DNA from: Carallia brachiata
Taxonomy: Eukaryota > Streptophyta > Magnoliopsida > Malpighiales > Rhizophoraceae
Direction of reading: 5' to 3'
Length of the DNA: 64,000 nt
Assembly: GCA_021464245.1 (NCBI GenBank)
Contig: JADCRB010000007.1
Span: 620,001 to 684,000 of the forward strand
Below are positions 47,766 through 59,520 of this stretch, one piece after another (positions within the stretch are counted from its first letter, which is position 1; every line of letters starts with the position of its first letter). A program made the translations under genes and the position numbers. Below the pieces are notes generated by a model. The model saw only the letters and a list, made by a program, of their open reading frames with translations. It made no database searches and was not told where the DNA came from.

Positions 47766-50700
47766 AAAGTTAAGGAAACAAGATAGAAAGACAGACTGAT
47801 GTGGTGGCACGAGTCTCATGTGCGTCTTGCACCTTCTTTTTTTTTTTTTTTAAAAGCTCATGATGTGTATATGACTAAAATAAATGTAAAAATTATGAGA
47901 AAAATGTGCACACAGTAATTAAATAAATTTCATTTATTGTATAGTTATGATAAAAGTATATATATGAATTCTTATTTGTCTGTATGCCTATATTAAAGTT
48001 TTTTCAAAGCAACAAAAAACATAAATTTTATGTAAAACCTATGCTTATTACGTCAGTTTGTCTCCTCGTCTATCTCTCAACCCCATCTCTCTAGTTGAAC
48101 CCTAATTTTTTTCCGATGTACATCAAGAGCCTTTAGCTAGAGAGGTGAGTTAAGCGCGGTATGACGCGTGCAAATTACTTGATTTTGCCAGGTGAATACA
48201 ATCACTAAGCGTGGATCATCCATTGCAGACTACTGTACAATAGTCCCCATCCACTTTATTTCTAATTATTTTTTATTTTATTGATTAAAAACATTATACA
48301 AGATATTTCTAATGGCCAAGCATCTTTATCCAGTACCAACAATGGGTGAGGAACTTATCTTATTCCCTGCATGGAAACAAGATTGGGAGGACAGGTGGCA
48401 AGAGATTATTAAGTGCCCCACATAGCTTTGGTGTGTGGAGGGCTGGGCTTGACAGCATGGTAACGCAAATCTAAAGTACGAAGCACATTTTGTTGCCATA
48501 TGTATGGGTTCTGTGAGTCTGTATTCGACCATCCACGTGAAAGAGAAAATTTCTAGTGCTTATCTTTGTCGATAGGAACTTCGGCACTCAATGGATAGAA
48601 TTGGTATTTATATAAGAAATACTTTTTTATTTGACAAAAAAAAAATAAATATTATTTAAAACATGATTAAAGTAAAATTAAAATAATATAAATCATTAAA
48701 TTACGAAATTTAAAAAAATAAATAAACTGTTAAGGAAAAAAATTTGTAGACATACAAAATTTAAAATGTAATTTGTCTATATTGTATTAAGTTTTTAATT
48801 TTAATTATCAATATTCATACTTTTTATAACAAAAATTTATTAGTTAATTTTTTTGTTGTAGAAAGCATGAATGTTATTAATTAAAGTTGAAAACTTGTTA
48901 AGATATGAATAAATTGTATGTCAAATTTTGTATATTCAGAAATCTGAATTAAATTGTTAAATATTATCAAATAGACTGTATTAATATTATATAAAATACA
49001 GTCATGTATACAACCGGTACTTTCGAGAGGAAATGCTGAAATGATCCAATTCTGGAATGTACATTCATTAGTTTTGGAATTGCATGATGAAAGACAAGTT
49101 TTTAGTCGTCGCATAAAGTTTAGTTCTAAAAAGTCGTTCCCATAGGGAAGTTCCTCGCTATCCATAACAATCACGCATGGTTTGGGCATACACTCAAAAG
49201 TCATCGGACAAAGAGACCGTTATTATTATTTAAAGGCAGTATAAGAGATGTACAAAATTTTCATGAAAAGATTCTTTGTAAAAGTAAAAATAAAATTACG
49301 TATATTTAATCTGTTTTTAATACACCTCCTGTATAAAAATATACAACAAAATAATTACCCATTACTGCTATTGATTTCTGACTTAAACAAATCACATAGA
49401 TATAATTAAGGAAATTTCAGTGACAAGTTCTCTTAGTTTTTATAATGAACAAGAAATCCCCCCATCTTCCTTCAAAACGAAGTTTTGGTCTGCCCACCAA
49501 TGTGGACTCGTATCTCCAATTTTAACGGACGAAGTCCAAGTTCAAATCCATCTATCCATTAGATCATTCGTACGATCTGATGAATTGTAGGTTCCTACAA
49601 TTGACTTTACCATCGCTCTTTCGCAGCAATTAATTTAATTCAAGAATCGGTTTCATCGGAAATTTCGAAGAGATAACCCAAAGAGAAAAAGGAAAAGAAA
49701 GGTGTGGATGAATTATCTTAAAATTTAAAGGCTTGATTAGCTGTCCCTTAGTGGACACCTAGGATTTTACTTCGGAAAGGAGGAGAAAGTGAAATTGTGG
49801 TATAATTTAGGGTTTAATAAATTTTTTATTAGGTAAAAAAATTAACTAAATTAAATTTCATTTTTCATATTTTTACCATATATATTATTCTACTTGTTCA
49901 TCTTTTTTTTTTCTGTGTACCTTTTCAGCTTTGTATTTAAGTAATCGAATTAAAACTGCTTTTTTCTTTCGTTGGTAGATATAAGTGAGAACGTTTCAAC
50001 CTGTTTTTTTTCTTTTTTCCCCCTTTTTGAATATGCCAGCCAGTTTTTTTTTCACCTTTCTTTAGGATAAACAATTTTTTAGTCATAAATCTTTAAGTTT
50101 TTTTACGTTTGAATCTTAAACTTTTTTAACATTTCATTTGAGTTCTAAACCTTTTAATTTTCTACTAAATCAGTCCATCTGTTTAACAAAAGTGATCAAT
50201 CTATTAAAAAATAATTTTAACTTTACAAAAAATTATTTAAAAAAGATTAAATATATGAATTAAATGTCTTTTCTATAAAAAAAATATGTATGTTACATTT
50301 AATTCGTATATTTGTTGATTAAAAAAATATTTAATATGCATATTTTGTTGATGAAAAAATATTTAATTCATGTATTTAAACTTTTTTAAATAATTTTTAT
50401 TAAATTAAACTCACTTATTAATGAATTGACTACTTTTTGTAACTTAAAGGACTGATATAGTAAAGAATCAAAAGGTTTAGAACTCAAATAAAACGTTAAA
50501 AAGATTTAGAACTCAAATATAAAAAAAACTAAAGGTTTAAGATTTCAAATATACTTATCCCCACCTTTCTTTATCACTAATTAATTTTGACAAAAAAACA
50601 ACAAGTCCTCACGGGCAAAGGAATTTTTCATATAGAATATACCCTTGCCAGCGCACGGTAGTGTGGCAAGTGGAATGTACACTATAAAGGAAAATACGGT

Positions 50701-50835
50701 CATGTGGATGATAATAATCATAATCGTGCAAGTAAAAGTAATCGAGATGTGGCGTGAGGATGCAGCAAGTTGCTTAAAGGGATTGAAAATGAAACCTTCC
50801 TTTTCAATCACAATTAAGTAAACAATTGATAGTGA
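47766..50835. other. gene-poor region
   Basis: AT-rich DNA with short frames only. No domain, RNA gene or complete mobile element is recognised. Confidence 0.45.
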
Positions 50836-51087
50836 TTATGATAAATATAATTGGAATTCAACTTTTGGCTGATGCAGCATACGCGACAAAAATTGATTTT
50901 CTTTTCTATCTTGGTTGTGTAAGCTCCATTGAAAATTTGCCCCACGATGAATTGTTGTAGCTCGAGACAACAATCTTGACCCATCATATTCTGCCTTTTG
51001 CACGCCCGATCGGACGTGGCGATTTGAATATGTTACATGAACCAAAAGAAGAAAAAAAGAAAGAAAGTTGGATATGGGAAATGGCAT
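50836..51087 (-). CDS. candidate small secreted protein (83 aa)
   Basis: The frame begins MPFPISNFLSFFLLLVHVTYS, a good signal peptide with a cleavage site after TYS. It continues with 62 hydrophilic residues rich in Arg, Gln and Asn (HVRSGVQKAEYDGSRLLSR..) and ends QLYLS-stop. A minus-strand TATA-like GTATATTA (51150-51143) lies about 56 bp upstream of the ATG. No cysteine pattern or known peptide motif (CLE, IDA, PIP, CEP, RGF, PSY) is visible. It may be a lineage-specific secreted peptide or a chance frame. Confidence 0.35.
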   Translation of the reverse strand: MPFPISNFLSFFLLLVHVTYSNRHVRSGVQKAEYDGSRLLSRATTIHRGANFQWSLHNQDRKENQFLSRMLHQPKVEFQLYLS

Positions 51088-52290
51088 CTATTGAAATATT
51101 CTCAAGTAGTTCGTCGTGAGCTATGTCAGCAATGACATGTAGTAATATACATTTTTTGTTATGTTATGTTTTAAATATTCGCAAGTGTCAAGTTCTAATT
51201 TTAAAAAATGAATATGAAGTATTTAATAATGAGAAGAATGACTATGTTATGTATAGCTTATAGTTTAAAGGATTTTTTAATGGACGAAAAAATGTGTATG
51301 TCATCTGTTAAATTGATATCCGAACCAGATTTAGCATGTTGTGTTAATTACTATTTTGCTAATTAAATCAATCTTTTCGATTAATATTTGCCAGAATTTA
51401 TATATTGTATATTATGTTAAGTGGATAACGGATAGCAAAGCATCAAATCCCAAGTGTGATCATTTGACTCTTTTTTTTTTTTTTTTCTTGAATGTGCTTC
51501 ACAATTCGTGAATTGGTGGTTTCTTTTCTAAATTAATTACAATTCATTTAAGAAGACTTAAAGAGACATTACATATTATCAATTATTGGATAATTCAAAA
51601 TATTCATTCCAAACACACGTTTCATGACGTGTGTCGATTTCTCTATAAGGTGATTTCTCCATAAGGTGTGATATATTCCAAGCTACACAGAGCAAAGCCC
51701 ACTGGTTGCCTACGAGTCTCTGAGGGCCTAGTGGGGCCGTTGGGAGCCATGGCTGATGTCAAACTTTACCATAGACAAAACTTCTAAGTTACTATCAATC
51801 CCTGCGGTCTGGTGATAAAACGGTCGATCGTTGTGATGTTACAAATTATGAGTTCTAAATTTATGTACACGAAACTTACTTCTCAAATAAGTGTAACAAT
51901 TTTGTGAGTAAAAAAAAAAAGTATAATAATTTTGGAAAAAACTATTGGTTATTACCCTTACTTTTTCATGCTCCTCACATAAAGAAACTTCCCGAGTTTT
52001 GGAATTAATTAGGATTTAAGATTTTTTATTTATTCTTTTTTGTCTGAAAGTCCTGATATCAAAAAACTCATTAAACTCTAATTAATCTAGTTTGAGTCAG
52101 ATGGACTCATTAAAGGGAATAAAGTTTTCTCAGCGCTTATTTTCTTCATACACAAGACTCGAACTTAAGATCTTATTTAAGAGAAATCAAACTTCTCGCC
52201 ACTTGAATCAACAGGCGTTGATTAAGATTTAGGATTTATGTTGGTATAAATTGTTGCAATTTTTTAATTTTAGTCTCCCCGTTCAGCATA
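51088..52290. other. gene-poor region
   Basis: AT-rich DNA with no supported gene. The right end leads into the snoRNA promoter. Confidence 0.45.
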
Positions 52291-52292
52291 TT

Positions 52293-52662
52293 GGCCCACG
52301 ATAACCAGTGGGCTGATACAAATTGCCCAGAATCTTGGACCATAAACGTGCTGTAAAGGTGTTAAGAAAAATAATTCTCTAGGCCCAAAAGAAATAACTC
52401 TCTAGGCCCTTGAACATATCATTGGCGAATAAACCCGGTTCAGAGCATAGCTAGGTTATACAACAGACCGCCGGGTCATGTTTGTAATTTAAATTCAAAA
52501 GTTAATAGAGACGATATCCACCGTACGTTCATTGACCTCGCACCTCAGCCGTCCGATCTGTCCGTGGTTCTCTCTATAAGACGAAAAGGGCAGGCAGTGC
52601 GTTCAGAAGCGCCGTCATCACTACAATTCGTGTTCTTTTAGGCAGAATCTAATTTAGGGTTT
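52293..52662 (+). promoter_or_regulatory. Site II / TATA / telo-box promoter of the snoRNA locus
   Basis: Site II elements (TGGGCC/T) occur at 52293-52298 and 52382-52387 (minus) and 52309-52314 (plus). A TATAAG follows at 52575-52580 and a telo box (TAGGGTTT) at 52655-52662, inside the presumed transcript. This combination is typical of plant ribosomal-protein and snoRNA genes (established in Arabidopsis). The start site is inferred to be near 52608. The leader contains a further small inverted repeat (ACTCCC 52894-52899 with GGGAGT 52932-52937) of unknown meaning. Confidence 0.65.
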
Positions 52663-53013
52663 ATCGTCTCTTCTCGTGTGTCAGATCCTCTTTTGGGTTT
52701 GATTCTTTTTTAGATGTTCGCTTTCTTTTACTGTAATTTTCAAATCAATCAGTTCAAATTTACCAAAATTTTCATCATTTTTGTTCTTGTCTTTGGAAGG
52801 CTTCATTATCTGGTCATTGTGGATTTTGATCCGTTCCCATTGGACTCGTTCCCTTGAAGCAATAGTGTTTGTGTTTGCTTTCAATCATTCATCACTCCCT
52901 TATTATTAATTTTTTTTTACCATTTTGCTTTGGGAGTACGCTTGGGCAACTAAATCTTTCATTCCTGAATTTTGTTTCAATTTCACAGTTTTTCCTTTTT
53001 TTAAAGGAAATCT

Positions 53014-53096
53014 CGAGCGGTGATGAGTCCTACAGACCTGTAATGATTTGCGGTCGTGATCGCAACTCTTTAAGAACATCTAAGGGACTGAGTTCT
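53014..53096 (+). ncRNA. C/D box snoRNA, U61/SNORD61-like, guiding 18S rRNA 2'-O-methylation
   Basis: A C box GTGATGA lies at 53020-53026 and a D box CTGA at 53088-53091. The flanking GAGC and GTTC can pair as a short terminal stem. Directly upstream of the D box, AGAACATCTAAGGG (53073-53086) is perfectly complementary over 14 nt to the conserved 18S rRNA segment CCCTTAGATGTTCT. By the D+5 rule the methylated residue is the first U of CCCUUAG, the site guided in human by SNORD61 (rRNA sequence and homology from memory). Length about 83 nt is normal. It lies in the transcript predicted from the Site II/TATA promoter, about 70 nt before an H/ACA-type RNA. Confidence 0.85.
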
Positions 53097-53148
53097 GATT
53101 ATTTAGCTGTTTTTGTTCTTTGCTTTGTTTTTAATTGGTGGTTACAAA

Positions 53149-53290
53149 GGCTTCACCTTTTTTTTTTCTCCTAATGCTTATACTAAAATTTAATTAGTTT
53201 ATGCTTAGTGGTGGTGAAGCCCAAATATTGTTCCCCTCGCTATCCGAAGCTACCTCTTATGTTGCCTTTGGACGTCGGGGAACTACATTT
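53149..53290 (+). ncRNA. H/ACA-type snoRNA with a predicted 25S rRNA pseudouridine target
   Basis: The 5' hairpin has a 9-bp perfect basal stem: GGCTTCACC (53149-53157) with GGTGAAGCC (53213-53221). The 3' hairpin has a 7-bp perfect basal stem: GTTCCCC (53230-53236) with GGGGAAC (53277-53283), and an upper stem CCGAAG/CTTTGG. An ACA (53285-53287) follows and would leave three bases to the 3' end. The pocket strands TCGCTAT and ACGT pair with AUAGCGA and GCGU around UC in the 25S segment AAGCGUUCAUAGCGA, 14 nt from the ACA box as required. The hinge CAAATATT is a poor match to the H box (ANANNA), the main weakness. The pseudouridine is predicted and not known to me to be documented. Confidence 0.65.
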
Positions 53291-56200
53291 TTTTTCTTAT
53301 GAATTAAATTTTAGTAATTTTGGTGATAAAGGTTTTTTTTTTAATTAATTTTGTTGAACTACATTTAATTCGTTGGAGAAACTAAAGTAAATTGTTATGG
53401 AAGTTCTCAAGGAAACGAGCCTATAACTCCAAACCTTAGATAGTTTGGGGATATGGAAATAAGTGTTAAAAAGCTTTATGGGCTACAACTGAGTTGCAGA
53501 TAGTGGCCCGTATTTTTCAAGAAAGCCACTGAAAACAACATCCAAGCCCCATTCATATTGGACCACAAGGAGTGTACCTAGCCCCTAGATCAATATATAT
53601 ATATATATATATATCTTACTAGCCAAAAAATTTCACTGTTTTTACCCAAAAAAATCACTGTCTTAAGCAGTGATTGTGACATCATTTGATTCGCTTCGTT
53701 AGTTTACTCTTTGTATAAGGTTTAAAATCATTCCTTGGAGTTTGACTACCTCGGCTTGTAGATCTGTTTTTGTAATGAGACCTGTTTTTTGGTCCCATTT
53801 TAATAGAAGATTTCTTCTTTTGCTTGGGGTCAAAGGTGGTCATGTCTGAATCGACCTTGTTTCCGCCTTCTAGCAAATTGCTGAAGAGACATGATGTTGG
53901 TTTTGAAATTGTAATCAAAGATCAATGAGGGTAAGCTAACCCATACAGAATTTAATTTTTCATAAATATTTTGATTTCCATGTGATCTTGTTACTTGTGT
54001 GTGCCACGGTGTACCATTTTGTAGTCATTGGTCAGCTTGACGAGGGAAACTTTCACCTTCAATCACTCCAATTCATTCTTAAAATTGCACAACCAAATGG
54101 TAAGGAGTTGAGAACGTACACATAACATGATGAAAATGAAGAAAATTACCCCATAGATTGTTGGCCTCTAATGCTCATTAGAAATAATTATGTATATGTA
54201 ATCGATAGATGGGGGCGGACACTTTCTTTCTATGTCATTGGAGTCTACGTGGACCAATATTGTAAAACACAAGGGCAAATGAAACGCATATAGAAATCCT
54301 GTAGTACAGTTTGATGGGGCAATAAGGACAATATTAAAGTGGGATTCCGTCAATGATCCCAAATAAATAACTCATTTTCTGTTCCACAAGCTTAACGAAG
54401 ATGAAGGAAATTGGGTTATAACTTAGACCACGATAAATTGGCAGGTAAATGCTGGTATTTGGCTTGGTGCAATGACTACTTTGTAGCAAAAGATATGTGG
54501 AATGCAGAGACCTATGGGAAATAATAACTCACGCATATTGAGGGTTTGGGGGCTGCCTGCCACTTGCCCCATTAACACTAAGTTGAGCTTTAGCGTACAT
54601 ATCTTCTCCTCAATCAACTGGTGTATTACAAACTTCCAATAAAGATGACTTAAAGGTAAAGTTATGGCGGATTAATAGAATCCAATTTGACTCAAAAACA
54701 TGACCACGATACCACATGTACAAAGACCAAATGCCTGTGATTGCGTCCACATTACATGTTTGTTTTACCCCTTGCGGCCTTTATCTCTAACAGGTAAGTT
54801 CGTTCCGTTTGATTCTCACCGTTGGTTCATGTTACTTGTCTTTTTATGTGGCTGCTTATATATATTATCAGAATGACTTATATTATTTTAATTTTACTTT
54901 AATTTTATCTAATAAATACATCAAGTATTCTCATTTTTTAATTATTGTTTCAAAAAAAAAAAAGAATGACTATTACTACATTTAAATAGTTCTAAAGCGA
55001 TAATACAATATCATCCAACTTTAATAAATAATTTATCCGTTTTTTATTAATCTCAACTCAACTATCTAACAACAGGAATCATTTTGAAACTTTTAGAAAT
55101 TCCTAGCTACCAAGTTTTTTTGAAAAAAAAAATATCAAAACAATAAGTGGCGGAAGTTTTCATTCATTGTTTATCACGCAAGACCCCAACGAGAGAAGAC
55201 AAGACTTTGAGTAAAGAGCGAGGTTTGCATGTCAGTAGCGAAAAATGGAACGTTCATGCTCATGCAAATTTGATTGTCGGTCTCTAAATTTATGTTCCAT
55301 TCATTTTGTCTCGCTCGGCCTCGACAAATATCCGCACCGCCGGAACTGAACCCCATAATGTGCTTTAACGGCTCCATAGTTTCCTAAGCCACATAAATCA
55401 AAAGCTCTAAAATTGTTTAATCACCAAAGTATCTAGTGAACTATTGCTGTTTTTCGAACGGATCTTACAAAGACCTGTTTTTTTCACCCATCACAAAATC
55501 TCATTTGGAATTAGCTTGCGGTAAGTCTAAAATCTTTGAAAATTTTTACAAACGAGTTTTCGATCATTTTTAATTTTCAAAGTAGTCTTAAACTTTTAAT
55601 TTTTATTTCATATGAGTTCTTTTTCATAAAATTTAATCAAAATAATATATACATAGTTTAACCAATTGAGATATTATATTAAACACCTCATTAAATCTTA
55701 AAAATACTGAAATACACCCAAGTGCATTATTTGCTAAATTTTCCTCCTTTCTCTCACGTATAAAATAAATAAAAAAAACCATATTTTCCTTCTATACGTG
55801 GAAGAAAGAAGGAAATTCTCTATACGTGGAAGAAAGAAGGAAATTCAATGAGATATGACAGTAGACATATTTCTGTGTTTTTTTTTTTTTTTTATATGGT
55901 ATCAGTTAGGTCAAACGAGGTATCCACCAGTTTGGCAAAAAAAAGGACTCACGTATAATGAAAATTGAAAGTTTAAAATTAATTTGAAGATTTAAAAGTA
56001 TTTAAGACTAGATTATAAAAATATCTAGAGATTTAGAACTTACTGAGGGCTCATCATAGTAATCCAGTTAGCGCAATTATTGGCCATTGTTTAAGCGTGA
56101 CTTCTATCCAATTTTGTCTTTACCCAAATTTTAAACATCTTACTTACGTAGTCATTAATTGTAATCATGATTACAGAAGTTCCAGTCTTTTTTTTATTTG

Positions 56201-58621
56201 TTTCCTTGTGAGCGAGATAGAAGTTTCTGTCTTTAGATGTCCTCTAATTTTGTCTATTCCTACTCTATTTAGACAATTAGTCTTTCACAAATTTCGTTCT
56301 CTATGTATAAGAATTTGTTCTCATATTATCCATTCCTATCCTTAGGGTAAATACCCAAAATATTACTCTTTCGAAGAAATCCATAAGAACTAAAGTTTCT
56401 CCAATGTGAAACTACCCCATAAGAGCTTGGACAGATCACGCATGGCGGGTCCCTATAGAATCTTTTGGTTTATTAACTGCGGCAGTTCATACAAAGTAGA
56501 ACCAAACATCATTATCTTAATAATCGGCCATGAGTTTGCAGAAATCGCCGCAGCTGGTTGAACTTACTAGGTTTTTGTTGGTACTATGTAACAAAAAAAG
56601 TGGAATAAAAAAAGAGGCTGAATGAGTTTCCAAAAATGGAAAAAAATTTTTGGAATGCAACAGTTCAATAATATGTAGTAATTTAGACGGTTGAATTCTA
56701 AAAAATATATTAAATTTAAAAAATAAAAAAATTAATAAATTATAAAATATTAACTGTGTATTTTTATATATTTTATTAAATATATTTATATAATTTTAAT
56801 CTTTTTAAGAAAAAAAATGTCTAATCACACTAAAAGATGTCGTTCACGCGTCTTCCTCTTTTAATTGTGGAAGCCACACTCCACGAGTGCAGAGCTCAAA
56901 TAGCTCATCCCCTGATTTTTTTTTTAAATTTATTTCACCTAAAAATTGAATTAAATTAATTTAATAATCAATATGAGTGAAAAAAATTTAAGTGTTGTTC
57001 GACAAGAGTTAAGTGAAATTCAATCAACATAAATAATAATAATAATTATAAATTTAGGTTGTTTAAGATTGTATGTGCCATACTTAAAAAAAATATATTA
57101 AATAACTACAGCAAGCCTCATAACCCTATCTGATAAAGGCAAACGGACTTACAAGAAACAGACACCTGTCACTGTATCCTAGACGGATAATTTGGCGTAC
57201 TCAAATTCCTAACCCAAACTTCCAATCTATGCGAAAAAACTTCCATCTGTGCATGGTCATTTACAATGCTCCGATAAAAGTATTACGCGAGAAAAAGAAT
57301 TAAGTGATTTTTTTTAATTAAAATAAGATTAAAATTATTAAATAATTAAATTTAAAAAATAAATAAAAAAAAAAAAATTTATTATTTAAAAAGTACCACT
57401 CAGTATTGCTTACCACATACAAATGTCTCGTCAAAAAATGTCGAGTATCCGAGAGATTATGGAATCCTGATGTACGGATATTGACATGGGTGTTGTTTTG
57501 GAGTTTGCCACCCACCTTAAAAAATAACTTTTATGCTAGGAATGGTGGCTGTTCCACTTAAAATAATATTTAATAACAAAATAATATGCTTTTATTTTAA
57601 CAATTTAAATTGAATTGTTGTATTGTGCTTTTTTTAAATAAAATATTAGTATTTACTTTTATAACGAAATCTCGTTTGATTTTTTTAATATTTGAATAAT
57701 AAAATTGTCTTATAAAATAATTAAATAAAAATTATTTTAATTTTAATTTATAAATATAATGATTTATATATTCAAAATACATATTGTTTACTGATTATAA
57801 AAAAAAAAAAAAGAGTGCGTCCACAAACCCGAACTCTCGCTGCAAACGCCAGGCAGGAGGATCTAAAGTATTTAACCATCATCTGTAGTTCGCTCAAAAC
57901 AAAAAATAAAAAATAAAAGACCATCATCTGTAGTACGACCATCATTTGTCTCTCGTCTCTTTCTCTCTCTCTCCACCGCCCAAGTTTCACCGTTGCCAAG
58001 ACGTGGACCTACAATTTGTTGTCACGTATGCATGAGATCACTAGTTTTAAAAAACAAAACGCATGGCCTCTAGTCTCACTCAACCGAAATGTTGGCCCTG
58101 CCCAACCCCACGTTGTTGTAGGGCTTTACTTGGTGCTGCTTGCTGCCTCTTGGCCACCAACTTAGCACCTTTTAATAATTCTTTTTATTCTTCTTTTCCT
58201 CTCGTGATTATCTACTTGATCAATCACGTCCGTGCTTAATTACATGAGATGATCCTAAAAACATTGAAACCGAACGCAATTAACTGACCAAATCGGTGTC
58301 ATGATAATTCACGTTCACGTGTTAAGCAAGAGAAACCTCCTTTTTCTTTTTTTTTTCCTCGTAAGAGCGATATGGTCAAATAATAAATGAAATTTAGTAG
58401 TAATAATATGTAATATGTTGCTTAAGAGATATTTTAATGATTAAAATTTAAATTTTTATTTCAAAAATTTTGAATTTTAATTTTAAAAAAAATGATATGA
58501 GAATAATAATAAAAAAATTATTCTTATTATATAAACTCAAATCTCTAAATAGAGGAAATAAAAAATCTGTAATCTATATCTGGTAAACGAGATGAGCTCG
58601 ACATTTAATTTAGAGAAAATG
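53291..58621. other. gene-poor region with repeats
   Basis: It contains a (TA)n tract at 53591-53614 and a 27-bp perfect direct duplication (CTATACGTGGAAGAAAGAAGG-type unit) near 55793-55847. A short CATCATCTGTAGT-type repeat recurs three times in about 57878-57955. A small hairpin, AGTGGC..GCCACT, lies at 53502-53530. Minus-strand frames at 55174-55377 and elsewhere have no recognised domain. I see no supported gene. Confidence 0.45.
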
Positions 58622-58821
58622 TGAGTATTTTGGGTGTATTTATTTTAGACAGTATTTCGATTGAAATTAAAATTTATATTTTTGAAACGAAATTTAATAT
58701 TTTTAAAATACTTATTATTTTTATATTTAAAAAATTATCAATTTTATTTTAAAAATATCAATCACAATTTTAACTAAAATATGATTAAAAATAAAAATAT
58801 CTCAAATATATATATTTACTC
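58622..58821. mobile_element. AT-rich MITE, relative of the copy in the pseudogene
   Basis: The ends are imperfect inverses (GAGTATTTTGGGTGTATT against GAGTAAATATATATATTTGAG). The interior matches 33985-34115 in order and orientation. No open frame. Target-site duplication unclear. Confidence 0.5.
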
Positions 58822-59520
58822 TTTAATTTAATTTAAAGATAAATATAAGTCAACAAATCAAAGAACCTTACACTTTCGGGCGCATTTTACAAGAGTACTT
58901 CCGTGAATTATTACTCCAAGGAATATCCCTTGGCTACAAATCGAAAACCCCGCAACAGTTGCCCTCCACGAACTGCCCGCTCAATTAACAGCCCTCCAAA
59001 AAAACACACATGTTAATTACCTCATCTAAGTATTGTCAACGGTCCAGATTAAACATGCTTGGCCATGGATAAGGATAAAACAAAGGATCATCCCCGCTTT
59101 GTCTTTTTCGTCTACACAAACTAAAGTTCTAGCCCCCAGAGCACTCCCACTAACGTCACCAAACAGCTCCCCCAAATTATTGATTTAAAAATTCTATATT
59201 ACATATTTAATAAATATATAAAAATATATATAATTAATCGAATAATATTAAATAATTTTTATTTTTTAACTAAATTTAATATATTTTATACGAGTTAACA
59301 ATACAGATTACTAAACGTTTATCGTATACACATGATTGTGTTGACATTTATGTTTTTTCATTTTTCTTTTAAAAAATAAAGGTCCCAAATTTTTTTGCCA
59401 AATCTCAAAGTGGCGTCACACACCAAGTAGTACAGTATATGTACACATATATGGGCCCTTTCAGCAAATGACATAACAAACACAATCTTCCTGCCTAAGT
59501 TAATTGAGTTTGCTGTGGAT
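58822..59520. other. presumed promoter region of the MAPKKK gene
   Basis: It contains AT-rich DNA and a less AT-rich block at 58870-59165. No gene is seen. Confidence 0.4.

Noticed and set aside
53510..53530. Partial match to the complement of miR396 (TTCAAGAAAGC)
   Set aside because: Only 11 bases match and they fall inside a small hairpin with other sequence; no precursor structure.
55174..55377. 67-residue minus-strand open frame with balanced composition
   Set aside because: No recognisable motif, signal peptide or splice partner; left unannotated.
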